From Bradyrhizobium cosmicum (GTDB taxonomy: Bacteria > Pseudomonadota > Alphaproteobacteria > Rhizobiales > Xanthobacteraceae), in the NCBI RefSeq assembly GCF_007290395.2, contig NZ_CP041656.2, positions 1,364,001 through 1,428,000 on the forward strand: 64,000 nt of DNA, written 5' to 3'. The notes under the pieces were generated by a model, which saw only the letters and a program-made list of their open reading frames with translations, had not been told where the DNA came from and ran no database searches. Of the stretch, positions 1 through 9,117 are shown piece by piece (within the stretch, counting starts at the first letter, position 1; the number at the start of each line of letters is the position of its first letter). Made by a program: the position numbers and the translations under genes.

Positions 1-306
1 CGCATCTACGGCATGACCGACAGCGAGCTGTTCCGCCGGGTGATCTTTCCGGGCGCGCTGCCGTCGATCTTCGTCGGCATTCGCTTCGCGCTCGGCATCA
101 TGTGGCTGACCCTGATCGTCGCCGAGACCATCGCGGCGTCCTCCGGCCTCGGCTACATGGCGATGCAGGCGCGCGAATTCATGCTGATCGACGTCGTCGT
201 GCTCTCGATCCTGATCTATGCCCTGCTCGGCAAGCTCGCCGACAGCGCCTCCCGCGTGCTGGAGCGGGCGACGCTCTCCTGGCACCCCGCCTTCCAGAAA
301 CGCTGA
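1..306 (+). CDS. ssuC: ABC transporter permease, SsuC-like (3' part only)
   Basis: This is the C-terminal ~101 residues of an inner-membrane permease; the 5' end lies outside the window. The frame is open from base 1 and ends in TGA at 304-306. The segment [17 protein letters not shown] is the cytoplasmic EAA-type loop that contacts the ATPase, and it is followed by hydrophobic segments and a short cytoplasmic tail ending WHPAFQKR, as in sulfonate (SsuC) permeases. An ATPase gene starts 20 bases downstream and a flavin reductase follows, which favours uptake of alkanesulfonates over nitrate or taurine. The substrate is inferred from context only. Confidence 0.8.
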   Translation, partial: RIYGMTDSELFRRVIFPGALPSIFVGIRFALGIMWLTLIVAETIAASSGLGYMAMQAREFMLIDVVVLSILIYALLGKLADSASRVLERATLSWHPAFQKR

Positions 307-326
307 GCAGAAATACCGGGAATCAC

Positions 327-1175
327 ATGCAAACAGCTCTTCGTACCTCCCATTCCGAAACCGAGCTCGCCAGCCGCGCTGGTTTCACACCCGCGGCCCG
401 TGTCGTGCGCGAAGAGCGCCAGGAACGACAAGTGCAGACCAGCGGCCTACCGCTGAGCATCCGCGGCCTGCGAAAATCCTTCGGCGACAATGAGGTGCTG
501 CGCGGCATCGACCTGCACATTCCCGCCGGCCAGTTCGTCGCGATCGTCGGCAAGAGCGGTTGCGGCAAGAGCACGCTGCTGCGCCTGATCGCGGGCCTGG
601 AAAAGATCGACGCCGGCAGCATCAGCTTCGGCGATGCCAAGGTCCAGCCCGAGGACGTCAGGGTGATGTTCCAGGAGCCGCGGCTGCTGCCCTGGGCGCG
701 GGTGCTCTCCAACGTCGAGGTCGGTCTCGGCCGCGATCGCTCATCCAGCGATGCGCCCGCGCGCGCCGAAAAGGCGCTCGCCGAGGTCGGGCTGACCGAC
801 AAGCGCGACCAGTGGCCCTCGGTGCTATCGGGCGGCCAGAAGCAGCGCGTCGCGCTCGCCCGCGCGCTGGTCTCCCGCCCGCGCGTGCTGGCCTTCGACG
901 AGCCGCTTGGCGCGCTGGACGCGCTGACCCGCATCTCGATGCAGCGCCTGCTGGAGCGGGTCTGGCGCGACCAGGGCTTTACCGCGATCCTGGTGACCCA
1001 CGACGTCGCCGAGGCGGTGGCGCTGGCGGATCGGGTGCTGGTGATCGACGAGGGCCGGATCGCCCACGATGTTACGGTGAATTTGGCCCGGCCCCGGGAG
1101 CGCGGCTCGGCCGAGCTTGCGGGTCTGGAAGGCTCGATCCTGAGCCACCTTTTGTCGGCGGACGATCGTACCTAA
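327..1175 (+). CDS. ssuB: ABC transporter ATP-binding protein, SsuB-like
   Basis: This 282-residue ATPase should energise the adjacent permease. The Walker A motif GKSGCGKST lies near residues 75-83, the signature LSGGQKQR near 167-174 and Walker B VLAFDEP near 187-193. About 40 residues precede the ABC domain, which is typical of longer SsuB proteins. The ATG at 327 was chosen because it falls just after the permease stop; longer in-frame starts would run far into the permease gene. The sequence resembles the nitrate/sulfonate/taurine ABC family, and the sulfonate assignment depends on the flavin reductase next door. Confidence 0.85.
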   Translation: MQTALRTSHSETELASRAGFTPAARVVREERQERQVQTSGLPLSIRGLRKSFGDNEVLRGIDLHIPAGQFVAIVGKSGCGKSTLLRLIAGLEKIDAGSISFGDAKVQPEDVRVMFQEPRLLPWARVLSNVEVGLGRDRSSSDAPARAEKALAEVGLTDKRDQWPSVLSGGQKQRVALARALVSRPRVLAFDEPLGALDALTRISMQRLLERVWRDQGFTAILVTHDVAEAVALADRVLVIDEGRIAHDVTVNLARPRERGSAELAGLEGSILSHLLSADDRT

Positions 1176-1206
1176 ATAGAGGGAACCCCGTTTCGGGGAT
1201 CACGCC

Positions 1207-1788
1207 ATGAATGTAGTGCCTCGCGATCTCATGACCGAAATTCCCGTCTCGCCCGCCGATTTCCGCGGCGCCATGCGCCATCTCACCGGGGGGGTCAGCG
1301 TCATCACCGCCGGACGGGGCAAGGACATCACGGGCATGACGGTGACCTCGGTGACCTCGCTGGCGGTCGATCCGCCAACACTGCTGGTCAGCATCAACCG
1401 CGATGCCTCGTCCTTCCCGCTGATCCGGCGTTACGGCGCCTTCGGCGTCAACATTCTCGCGGCGGACCAGCTCGAAATCGCGGAGCGTTTTGCCGGCAAG
1501 GGCGGGCTGAAGGGCGCCGATCGCTTTGCCGGATCCCAGTGGGTAACCTCGGTCTCGGGCGTTCCGCTGCTGGTCGGCGCATTGTCCGCCGTCGATTGCG
1601 AGGTCGAGGAGATCGTCGAGCGTCATTCGCATGGCATCGTCATCGGCCGCGTCAGGGATGTCAGGAATTCGGCCCGCAGCGCCGCGCTGGCCTATTGGCA
1701 CGGGCAGTATGTGGCGATCGACCAGGACGAGGATGCCGCCAGGCTTGCGGACGTCAGCGTTCCCGCGAGCGTTCGACGCGGCGTTTGA
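1207..1788 (+). CDS. Flavin reductase family protein
   Basis: This 193-residue protein belongs to the HpaC/DIM6-NTAB flavin reductase-like family, which reduces FMN or FAD with NAD(P)H for a partner monooxygenase. The segments FRGAMRHLTGGVSVITAG, GMTVTSVTSLAVDPPTLLVSI and FGVNILAADQ are the conserved flavin-binding pattern of the family. It lies 31 bases after the ATPase stop, so it is probably in the same operon. The likely partner is an FMNH2-dependent sulfonate monooxygenase, but none is encoded in the window. A short 5-bp hairpin (1186-1198) sits just before the start codon and may affect translation. Confidence 0.8.
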   Translation: MNVVPRDLMTEIPVSPADFRGAMRHLTGGVSVITAGRGKDITGMTVTSVTSLAVDPPTLLVSINRDASSFPLIRRYGAFGVNILAADQLEIAERFAGKGGLKGADRFAGSQWVTSVSGVPLLVGALSAVDCEVEEIVERHSHGIVIGRVRDVRNSARSAALAYWHGQYVAIDQDEDAARLADVSVPASVRRGV

Positions 1789-1874
1789 TCGCCGCTGCGC
1801 AGGCTGGCCTTTTAGGTCTCATCGCTCTAGAAGCGCCCTGAGCCGTCCCGCCGGGACGGCAACGGAGCGGAACG

Positions 1875-2030
1875 ATGAAGCGCGTCGCGATATGGGCCTT
1901 CTACGCCGTCGGCGCGCTGGCGATCGCCTATCTCGCGCTCTTCGCCTATGCGATGTTCCGCGGCCAGCCGATCATCCCGGGCGATCCCATTCACATCTTC
2001 CGCAAGCCCGACGCGCCGAGTTATTCGTGA
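1875..2030 (+). CDS. Small single-pass membrane protein (51 aa)
   Basis: This short gene encodes 51 residues beginning MKRVAIWAFYAVGALAIAYL and ending in TGA at 2028-2030. Residues 4-28 form one hydrophobic transmembrane helix, followed by a soluble tail containing PIIPGDPIHIFRKPD. A purine-rich GGAGCGGAA stretch lies before the ATG. It follows the flavin reductase on the same strand by 86 bases, and the downstream side is closed by a palindromic repeat pair. I do not recognise a family. The codon pattern and the helix make it plausible, but no function is assigned. Confidence 0.55.
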   Translation: MKRVAIWAFYAVGALAIAYLALFAYAMFRGQPIIPGDPIHIFRKPDAPSYS

Positions 2031-2041
2031 CGGCTTCAACG

Positions 2042-2126
2042 CGTCATGGCCGGGCTTGACCCGGCCATCCATGCGTAACCGCGATTGCCGCGAGACGTGG
2101 ATGCCCGGGTCAAGCCCGGGCATGAC
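2042..2126. repeat. Inverted pair of dispersed palindromic repeats (class A)
   Basis: Two near-identical units face each other. The first, CGTCATGGCCGGGCTTGACC, starts at 2042. The second is its reverse complement with two changes and ends at 2126. Each unit is itself a hairpin (GCCGGG/CCCGGC). A third copy is at 16571-16601. Placed between convergent genes (1875-2030 and 2141-3289), the pair may also act as a transcription terminator or mRNA stabiliser. Confidence 0.75.
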
Positions 2127-2140
2127 GGAGTGTGCGGCAG

Positions 2141-3289
2141 TCACCCCCGCAAAATCGCCAGCGCCAGCGCCTGAGCGCGCGGCACGATGCTGTCGATCTC
2201 CAGATATTCCTCCGGCGTGTGCGCGAGCCCGCCGACCGGGCCGAGGCCGCAGATCGTCGGCGTGCCCACCGCCGCGGTGAAGCCGGAATCGGCGCAGCCG
2301 CCGGAGAATTCGCCCTGCAGCGTGGTGAGGCCGACCTGCCTGGCGGCGGCCTGGTAGCTCTCGAACAGCGCCTTGGAGTCCGCGCTCTGCACCACCGGCA
2401 CGAACTCGCCCTTGATCGTCAGCGTCGCGCTGGTACCCGGCACGTAAGAGGTCGCGATGATCTTTTCGATCGCGGCCATGATCCGGGCGCGATCGGCCGG
2501 TTCGACATAGCGCAGGTCGATCTGGCCTTCCGCATAAGGCGCCGTCGTGTTGACGGACTGGCCGCCCGAGACGAGGCCGACATTGAGCGTGATGCCCTTG
2601 TCGAGATCGGTCAGCGCGTGGATCTGGACGATCTTGTGCGCGAGCTCGCCGATCGCGCTGACGCCCGCGGCGAAATTGGCGCCGGAATGCGCGGCTTTGC
2701 CGGTGACGGCAAAATGCATGAAGATGCCGCCCTTGCGGCCGGTGACGATGTTGCCTGTGGGGCGGCCCGGCTCGGAATTGAACACGGCGCGGGCGGCGCG
2801 TCCTTCACGCTCGATCACCGGGCGTGAGGAGGGCGAGCCGATCTCCTCGTCGGAGGTGATCAGCAGCTTGATCGGATGCGGGCTGCCGCCGAATTTGTGA
2901 AAGGCCGTCGCCACGAACACGTTCATGACGAGGCCGGACTTCATGTCGGCAACGCCAGGTCCGTAGGCGCGACCGTCTTTGATCGTGAACGGGCGCCGCC
3001 CGGCCTCGCCCTTGCCGAACACGGTGTCGCGATGCCCCATCAACAGCACCGGCTTCTCGTTGCTGCCGGGCTTTGCGACGTCGGCATGGATCGCGTCGCC
3101 GAAATTGGCATCGCTCTCGCGCCGGAACGGAATCTCGTGCTCGGCAAAATGCCGCTCGAACCGCGCACCGACCGCATCGACGCCTTCCTTGTCATAGGAC
3201 CCGGAATCGATGTTCACGACATCGCGCAGCAGGTCGATCATCGCCTGCCGCTGCGACGCCAGCCAGTCCGTGATTTGAGTCTCCGACAT
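2141..3289 (-). CDS. M20 family metallopeptidase (carboxypeptidase G2-like)
   Basis: This 382-residue zinc-dependent hydrolase belongs to the M20 family that includes glutamate carboxypeptidase, ArgE and DapE. The metal-binding signature MGHRDTVF is followed by GVADMKSGL with the bridging aspartate, then SDEEIGS with the catalytic and metal-binding glutamates, and HTPEEY near the C terminus with the last metal-ligand histidine. The dimerisation domain contains GKAAHSGANFAAG. The ATG at 3289 was preferred to a GTG at 3295 because a GGGGA ribosome-binding sequence is better spaced from it. No signal peptide is visible. The substrate is unknown; family members cleave amino-acyl amide bonds. Confidence 0.85.
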   Translation of the reverse strand: MSETQITDWLASQRQAMIDLLRDVVNIDSGSYDKEGVDAVGARFERHFAEHEIPFRRESDANFGDAIHADVAKPGSNEKPVLLMGHRDTVFGKGEAGRRPFTIKDGRAYGPGVADMKSGLVMNVFVATAFHKFGGSPHPIKLLITSDEEIGSPSSRPVIEREGRAARAVFNSEPGRPTGNIVTGRKGGIFMHFAVTGKAAHSGANFAAGVSAIGELAHKIVQIHALTDLDKGITLNVGLVSGGQSVNTTAPYAEGQIDLRYVEPADRARIMAAIEKIIATSYVPGTSATLTIKGEFVPVVQSADSKALFESYQAAARQVGLTTLQGEFSGGCADSGFTAAVGTPTICGLGPVGGLAHTPEEYLEIDSIVPRAQALALAILRG

Positions 3290-3474
3290 CGCCACTGTCC
3301 CCTAACCGACGCTACGTTGCGCTTATAGGGCCGGTGTCGACGATGAGGTAGGCGCCGAACGCGGGCTCCATGCGCAGAATCGCACGTCAGGCGACGCAGG
3401 GGCGAAGCCGAGTGGCCGCTTTGGACCTGCGACAGGGCGGATCCCTGGGGTGGCTCGCTCCAAGCGGCAGCAGC

Positions 3475-4725
3475 TCAACGCTTCGGTTCCGCCATCGCTT
3501 CCACTCCGCGAAGCTGCGTCGCAACGGTCAACGCACCGATCTTCTGGCCCATGTCCTTGCCCACCTCGGTCGAGAACCGGTAGTGAAAGCCGGCCCAGAT
3601 GCGGGCGTTTGAGACTTCGTCGCTATAGTCCTGAAGCCGCGACCATCTTCGCGTGACACCTGGTGCGGTTGGGCTGGTCAGCGAAAACTCGCCGAAATCT
3701 CCAACGACGGTCTGGAGCACGGTCGAAATCGCTGCCGACGTGATGCAGTGAGCGCAGGGATATTCCGGATGCATCGGTGTTTCCCCCAGCGGCAGCCAGG
3801 ATGCATCACGAGGCGTCGCCGCATTCGACGTCAGGTCGGCGTTGCGTATGGCCGTGATCGGTCGCCAGAAATTGTAATGGTACTTCGCGTCAAACACGGC
3901 GACGATGGCGTCGTTGCCCGCTATCGACGTCAAGGCGAACAGGCGGGCACAGTCGACGAGATCCATGCCCTTGGCCATCGCCGCCTGCCTCACGATCGGA
4001 TTGTAGGTGCGGGCACCGACAAAGAGCCAGAATCGACCGATCGTCGTTTGTTCAGGGGTCCGGGTCGGACTGCTTCGGCCGCCGACCTCGCGGATTTCGT
4101 TGACGTCCCGGGTCCACACCTCTGAACCAAGCGCCGGCGGGGGCCCGGGGCGAAACTGCGATCCGGACGCCATGACCCAGGGCGTCGTCGCGCCCGTTGT
4201 CGAGAAAAGCGGGACGGCGGTCGGAACATAGGCGCCCGGTGTCGTCAGAGGCCGGTAAGTTTCCGCAGCCGCGCTGCCGTCATTCGCACGAAGCTCGATG
4301 ATCTTCGTTGCGGCTTCTTTCCCGAGGCTCATGCCGGCGACCTTGGACTCGCCGTCGGCGATCGGCACCAGGGAGTTCGTCAGCGTCGCATCCAGCTCCG
4401 GCTTGAGGTCTGGATAGATCGACAGCAGCACGCCGTGGGCAGCAACTGCGGCCGCAGCCTCCCGCGAGGTCGAACGGTCCGCGGGCAAGGACATCTTGTA
4501 TGGCGCGTACCGGCGATCGATCGCATTGACTGCCTCGAACATTGCGACGTGCATCATCGATAAGGCGCGGCTGTGAGGCGCTGGAGGAATTTGCTTCTCG
4601 GCAGCGATCGAGTCGGCCTTTGCATTCCAATCCATGATCACGTCAGCGCGTGCAGGCGGCACCGAGGCTGCGAGCAGCGTTACGATCAGCGATAGGCGGC
4701 AGATGCTCCACGACGGGTATTTCAT
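3475..4725 (-). CDS. Secreted vanadium-dependent haloperoxidase / PAP2-like protein
   Basis: This 416-residue protein starts with a signal peptide (basic start, hydrophobic core, predicted cut near PARADV). The conserved motifs are KYHYNFWRP, HPEYPCAHC and ARIWAGFHYRFS, which match the phosphate/vanadate-binding loops of the vanadium chloroperoxidase and PAP2 superfamily: the Lys/Arg segment, the HPxYP histidine segment and the RxxxGxH segment. It would act in the periplasm, either oxidising halides with peroxide or removing phosphate; the sequence alone cannot say which. It stands alone with no obvious operon partner. Confidence 0.75.
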   Translation of the reverse strand: MKYPSWSICRLSLIVTLLAASVPPARADVIMDWNAKADSIAAEKQIPPAPHSRALSMMHVAMFEAVNAIDRRYAPYKMSLPADRSTSREAAAAVAAHGVLLSIYPDLKPELDATLTNSLVPIADGESKVAGMSLGKEAATKIIELRANDGSAAAETYRPLTTPGAYVPTAVPLFSTTGATTPWVMASGSQFRPGPPPALGSEVWTRDVNEIREVGGRSSPTRTPEQTTIGRFWLFVGARTYNPIVRQAAMAKGMDLVDCARLFALTSIAGNDAIVAVFDAKYHYNFWRPITAIRNADLTSNAATPRDASWLPLGETPMHPEYPCAHCITSAAISTVLQTVVGDFGEFSLTSPTAPGVTRRWSRLQDYSDEVSNARIWAGFHYRFSTEVGKDMGQKIGALTVATQLRGVEAMAEPKR

Positions 4726-5108
4726 GGCGTGCCCTTTCTATTTGAAGGACGTTTCGCGAGGTCGATGCGGCTCTGGCCGACATCGCGTCGCGCTGCGCGA
4801 GGACTCTAGCCATCTTGATGTGGTTTGATTGTGAACTGCTTCACTCACCGGCAGCGGTCCAACTGCCGCGAAGCGATTTGTCCGGCCGGCAGTAGTTGCA
4901 CGCCGAATGGGTAGGCTTGGCTTACCGTTCGCGCTGCATTGTGGAGTCGGCTATAGTCAACACAAGCTGCCAGTTGGACGTGCCGAAGTCCGTAGCTCGA
5001 TCTTTTCAGGTGCAGCTTGCATGCCGTCGGCGGGCTATGCCTTGCTCTCTTTTCAGAGCGTCTTTCTAAGTCTGCAGTGTCGTCGCTGTAACCTCAACGG
5101 AGAGAAAC
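4726..5108. other. Intergenic region between divergent genes, no gene seen
   Basis: These 383 bases separate the secreted haloperoxidase-like gene (leftward) from the GYD-domain gene (rightward) and must hold both promoters. I see no convincing open frame with a ribosome-binding site, no long repeat and no strong hairpin. The only clear signal is GGAGAG just before the ATG at 5109. Confidence 0.5.
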
Positions 5109-5441
5109 ATGCCGTTGTTCATCTCGTACGTCTCGTACTCCAATTCCGGTATCAAAGGAATGGTCGACAAACCGACCGATCGCACGGCGGTCGTCGGTGC
5201 AATGGTGGAGAAGGCAGGCGGGAGGCTCCAGGGAGCCTTCATGACCACCGGCCCGCATGACGTGCTGCTCGTCACGGAGTTTCCCGATGGAGCGGACGCT
5301 GTCGCCGTCGGAATGGCTGCCGCCGCGAGCGGCGCCATTTCCAAGATCGAGACGGTGCGTGCCTGGAAGATGAGTGAGTTCAAAGCTGTCGCGGAGAAGG
5401 CTGCGAAGCTTGCTAGTGTCTACGTACCGCCGGGCAAGTAG
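5109..5441 (+). CDS. GYD-domain protein
   Basis: This 110-residue protein has the GYD-family layout: an N-terminal beta strand MPLFISYVSYS, a helix starting DRTAVVGAMVEKAGG, the segment GAFMTTGPHDVLLVTEFPDG and a C-terminal helix. Such proteins are small alpha/beta barrel-like dimers of unknown function. The motif that gives the family its name appears here in the variant GPHD. A strong ribosome-binding site (GGAGAG) precedes the ATG. There is no operon partner, since the next gene lies on the opposite strand. Confidence 0.7.
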   Translation: MPLFISYVSYSNSGIKGMVDKPTDRTAVVGAMVEKAGGRLQGAFMTTGPHDVLLVTEFPDGADAVAVGMAAAASGAISKIETVRAWKMSEFKAVAEKAAKLASVYVPPGK

Positions 5442-5556
5442 GCTGGCGCGAGCGCGGCCATACAGCTAAAAGCCGATCGCGACGGTCGGTCGTCCCGGCC
5501 GTCCGCGCGCTTCAGCCCCGTGCGCCAAGGCATTATAGGACCAACAAGCTGTTAGC

Positions 5557-6942
5557 CTACGCCCCCACCATCGGCATGCGCGGATATTCGCCGGGTGTGC
5601 CGGCGGGCGGGATCGGGATGCCGCCGTCGGAATATTCGTTGAGCTTGTTGCGCAGGGTGCGAATCGAGATGCCCAGGATGTTGGCGGCGTGGGTGCGGTT
5701 GCCGAGGCAGTGCTTCAGCGTCTCCAGGATCAGGTCGCGTTCGACGTCGGCGACGGTGCGGCCCACGAGCGCCCGCGTCACCTGCTCGGCGGCCATCGTG
5801 GCATGCGCCACGGCCGGCACGGTCTTGGCGAGGTCGAGGCGGTCGCCGTCCGGCGTCAGGATGGCGTCGGGTCCGATCTCGTCGCCCTGCGCCATCAGTA
5901 CCGCGCGATGCATGGTGTTTTCGAGCTCGCGGACGTTGCCCTGCCAGCGGTTGCTGGAGAGCACGCGGCGCGCTTCCGCCGAGATCGGGCGCACCGGCAC
6001 GCCGTTGGCTTCGGCATATTTCTTCACGAAGTGCTGGGCGAGCTCGAGGATGTCGAGGGGACGCTCGCGCAGCGGCGGGATCTTCAGATTCACGACGTTG
6101 AGGCGGAACAGCAGGTCCTCGCGGAACGTGCCTTCGCGCACGGCGTCCACCAGATTGCGGTTCGAGGTCGCGATGATACGGATGTCGACCGGGACCGGCT
6201 TGGTGCCGCCGACGCGGTCGATCACGCGCTCCTGGATTGCGCGCAAAAGCTTGGACTGCAGGCGGACGTCCATCTCCGAGATTTCGTCCAGCAGCAGCGT
6301 GCCGCCGGTGGCTTCCTCGAACTTGCCGATGCGGCGGGCGATCGCCCCGGTGAAGGCGCCCTTCTCGTGGCCGAACAGCTCGGATTCGAGCAGATGCTCG
6401 GGGATCGCGGCGCAGTTGATCGAGATGAACGGGCGCTTGGCGCGCGCCGAGCGGGTGTGGACGTAGCGGGCCAGCACTTCCTTGCCGGTGCCGGACTCGC
6501 CGGTGATCATCACCGAGGCGTCGGAGCCTGCGATTTGCTGGGCGAGCTTGATGACCTTGGCCATCGCCTCGTCGCGATAGACCAGCTCGCGGGAATCGTT
6601 GGCGACGGCGGCCAGCACCGCGGCGATCAGCTCCGGATCCGGCGGCAGCGGGATGTATTCCTTGGCGCCGGCATGAATCGCGGCGACCGCGGCGCGGGCG
6701 TCGTTGGTGATGCCGCAGGCGACGATCGGGGCGTGGATGTGCTCGGCCTCGAGCCGCATCACGAGGTCGCGGATGTCGAGGGCGACGTCGACCAGCAGCA
6801 GGTCGGCGCCCTTGCCTCCACGCAGCACCCGCATCGCCTGGTCGAGATCCTCGGCGTGGGTCACGGTCGCGCCGTTCTCCATCGCGATCTTGGTGGCGGT
6901 GGTGAGCTGGCCCTTCAATGTGCCAACGATGAGAAGCCGCAT
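5557..6942 (-). CDS. flbD: Sigma-54-dependent flagellar regulator FlbD
   Basis: This 461-residue transcription activator has a receiver-like N-terminal domain (1-115), an AAA+ domain with Walker A GESGTGKE at 148-155 and the sigma-54-contacting loop GAFTGA at 195-200, and a C-terminal Fis-type helix-turn-helix near 415-445 (NRTHAANILGISIRTLRNKL). It sits next to fliN, fliH, fliG and fliF, the position of flbD in Caulobacter and Bradyrhizobium. It should activate late class flagellar promoters recognised by sigma-54; one such promoter is seen upstream of fliK at 13989-14004. The receiver pocket is incomplete compared with classical response regulators. Confidence 0.92.
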   Translation of the reverse strand: MRLLIVGTLKGQLTTATKIAMENGATVTHAEDLDQAMRVLRGGKGADLLLVDVALDIRDLVMRLEAEHIHAPIVACGITNDARAAVAAIHAGAKEYIPLPPDPELIAAVLAAVANDSRELVYRDEAMAKVIKLAQQIAGSDASVMITGESGTGKEVLARYVHTRSARAKRPFISINCAAIPEHLLESELFGHEKGAFTGAIARRIGKFEEATGGTLLLDEISEMDVRLQSKLLRAIQERVIDRVGGTKPVPVDIRIIATSNRNLVDAVREGTFREDLLFRLNVVNLKIPPLRERPLDILELAQHFVKKYAEANGVPVRPISAEARRVLSSNRWQGNVRELENTMHRAVLMAQGDEIGPDAILTPDGDRLDLAKTVPAVAHATMAAEQVTRALVGRTVADVERDLILETLKHCLGNRTHAANILGISIRTLRNKLNEYSDGGIPIPPAGTPGEYPRMPMVGA

Positions 6943-7000
6943 GTCAGTCTCCTATCCGTCTGGTCGCGCTGCCGCGCGTCATTCCTTGCAGTCGCAAGTG

Positions 7001-7351
7001 CTAGCTGCGTTCGGTCTTGATAATTTCGGTCATGGTCACGCCGAGCTTGTCTTCCACTAGGACGACTTCGCCGCGGGCGACCAGCTTGTTGTTGACGTAG
7101 ATGTCGATGGCCTCGCCGACGCGCCGGTCGAGCTCGAGCACGGTGCCCGGCCCGAGCTTCAGGAGCTCGCCGACGTCCATCTTGGAGCGGCCGAGCACGG
7201 CCGAGACCTGCACGGGAACGTCGAACACGGCCTCGAGGTCGGCGGCGGCGCGCGCCGCATATTCGTCCTCGGTGTAGCCGACATCGGTGCCGGTGGGCGG
7301 CAGCGGGCCGTTGAGATCGGGCAGCGGGACCTGTCCGTCGGTGTCGCTCAT
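7001..7351 (-). CDS. fliN: Flagellar motor switch protein FliN
   Basis: This 116-residue C-ring component has a variable N terminus and a C-terminal SpoA/FliN domain (residues ~40-112) containing VPVQVSAVLGRSKMDVGELL and PGTVLELDRRVGEAIDIYVN. It works with FliG (and FliM, not in this window) to set the direction of motor rotation. It lies 3 bases downstream of fliH and 58 bases upstream of flbD on the same strand, so it belongs to one flagellar operon. Confidence 0.92.
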   Translation of the reverse strand: MSDTDGQVPLPDLNGPLPPTGTDVGYTEDEYAARAAADLEAVFDVPVQVSAVLGRSKMDVGELLKLGPGTVLELDRRVGEAIDIYVNNKLVARGEVVLVEDKLGVTMTEIIKTERS

Positions 7352-7354
7352 GGC

Positions 7355-7978
7355 TTAATTCCCCCTGCGGGACGCGACATAGCGTCCGACCATTTCGTCG
7401 ATCTTGGCCGCGATGGCGCCGCGCTCCAGCACGACGCCGCCATCGGCCCATTCGATCCGGCAGTCGCCGGTGGCAATTTCAGGCTCGGCCAGGATCACCA
7501 GCCGGCCCTCGAAGCCGCTCTGCTTGGCGAGCCGCTCGATCTTCTCGCGCGCGCTGTCGTAGAGCGCGTCGTTGATGCGGACGACCAGATGCGGCGTCGC
7601 GACCAGATGCGAGAAGCAGTCCTTGACCAGCGCCATGACCTCGCCGAGCGGCTCCGCGGCGACCAGATCGGCGCACAGCTTGCGCGCCACGGCGACCGCG
7701 ACGTCGACCGCCTCGGTCTCCATCTTGGACTCGATGTTGCCAATGCCCGAGGCGATGCCTCTGATGCCGATGTTGATTTCTTCCATGGCGAGCGCAACGC
7801 GGCGATCGCTCTCGGCCTTGGCTTCGCGCTGGCCGGCGGCAAAGCCGTCCTGGTAGGCGCGCGCCTCGGCTTCCGCGACCTTCTGGGCGATCTCGGCCGC
7901 GGTCGCCGTCTTCTCGCGCGGCGATCGCTCGGGCGCCGCGAAGTCGGTGTCGAACAGGAATTTTGCCGGAGCGGCCAT
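7355..7978 (-). CDS. fliH: Flagellar export apparatus protein FliH
   Basis: This 207-residue protein regulates the flagellar type III export ATPase FliI. It has the usual acidic, alanine-rich helical N-terminal half, including the glycine-spaced segment GFAAGQREAKAESD, and a C-terminal FliH/YscL domain with LVVRINDALYDSAREKIERL. The start at 7978 gives TGATG: the ATG overlaps the last base of the fliG stop codon, indicating translational coupling. Reading through upstream in the same frame is only the shadow of fliG. Sequence conservation in FliH is low, so the name leans partly on its position between fliG and fliN. Confidence 0.85.
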   Translation of the reverse strand: MAAPAKFLFDTDFAAPERSPREKTATAAEIAQKVAEAEARAYQDGFAAGQREAKAESDRRVALAMEEINIGIRGIASGIGNIESKMETEAVDVAVAVARKLCADLVAAEPLGEVMALVKDCFSHLVATPHLVVRINDALYDSAREKIERLAKQSGFEGRLVILAEPEIATGDCRIEWADGGVVLERGAIAAKIDEMVGRYVASRRGN

Positions 7979-9075
7979 CAATACACCAGTTCGTCGTCGG
8001 CGCGGTTCTTGGTCAGCATGATCTCGCCCTTGGCGGCGAGATCCTTGGCGAGGTTGACCAGCAGCGCCTGGGCTTCGTCGACGTCGCGCAGGCGGACAGG
8101 ACCCAGCGCCGCCATGTCGTCCTGCAGCATCTTGGCTGCGCGCGAGGACATGTTGCCGAAGAAGAAGTTGCGGACGTCCTCGTTGGCGCTCTTGAGCGCG
8201 ACGCCGAGCTTGTCCTTGTCGACGTTGCGCATCAGGGTCTGAGCCGAGCCGGAGTCGAGCTTCACCAGATCGTCGAAGGTGAACATCAGCGCCTTGATGC
8301 GCTCGGCCGATTCGCGATTGTCCTCTTCCAGCGAGGTGATGAAGCGGGTTTCGGTCTGGCGGTCGAAATTGTTGAAGATTTCCGCCATCACCTCGTGGGC
8401 GTCGCGGCGGCGGGTCTGCGACAGATTGGACATGAATTCGGTGCGCAGCGTCTTCTCCACGCTCTCGATCACCTCCTTCTGCACCGCTTCCATCTTCAGC
8501 ATGCGGTTGATGACGTCGAGCGCGAGCTCCTCGGGAAGGATGCCGAGCACGCGGGCGGCGTGCTCCGACTTCAGCTTCGACAGCACCACGGCGATGGTCT
8601 GCGGGTATTCGTTCTTGAGATAGTTTGCGAGGACCTCTTCCTGCACGTTGGAGAGCTTCTCCCACATGTTGCGGCCGGCGGGGCCGCGGATCTCGTCCAT
8701 GATGCCGTTGACGCGCTCGGGCGGCAGGTACTGCTGCAGCAGCCGCTCGGTGGCGTCGAAATTGCCCATCAGCGCGCCCGAGGCCGACATGCGCGAGACG
8801 AATTCGAGCAGCATGTCCTCGACCGTATCGACCTCGACGGTGCCGAGCGTCGACATTTCCAGCGAGAGCTGGCGGACCTCGTCGTCGTCGAGCAGGCTCC
8901 AGATCTTGCCGCCATACTGCTCGCCCAGCGCCAGCATCAGGATCGCGGCGCGCCGCGGTCCGGACAATTGCTCGGCTCCCTTGCCGTTCTTGGCGCGGTC
9001 GCCCGCGCGCTGACCCAGCGTTGAGATCACGCTGGTGATGTCGTTGGAGTTGGCGTTTTGCGCGTTGGAGGCCAT
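7978..9075 (-). CDS. fliG: Flagellar motor switch protein FliG
   Basis: This 365-residue switch protein joins the MS ring (FliF) to the C ring and carries the torque-generating domain. The N-terminal part has [21 protein letters not shown]. The middle domain includes the conserved EHAARVLG and [13 protein letters not shown] region. The C-terminal domain has [24 protein letters not shown] with the charged helix that faces the stator. Length matches the alphaproteobacterial family. It is preceded by fliF with a 42-base gap and overlaps fliH by one base. Confidence 0.94.
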   Translation of the reverse strand: MASNAQNANSNDITSVISTLGQRAGDRAKNGKGAEQLSGPRRAAILMLALGEQYGGKIWSLLDDDEVRQLSLEMSTLGTVEVDTVEDMLLEFVSRMSASGALMGNFDATERLLQQYLPPERVNGIMDEIRGPAGRNMWEKLSNVQEEVLANYLKNEYPQTIAVVLSKLKSEHAARVLGILPEELALDVINRMLKMEAVQKEVIESVEKTLRTEFMSNLSQTRRRDAHEVMAEIFNNFDRQTETRFITSLEEDNRESAERIKALMFTFDDLVKLDSGSAQTLMRNVDKDKLGVALKSANEDVRNFFFGNMSSRAAKMLQDDMAALGPVRLRDVDEAQALLVNLAKDLAAKGEIMLTKNRADDELVY

Positions 9076-9117
9076 GTCAGATCACTTCTTGATTTACTTG
9101 GCAGATTGCTTGGCGGG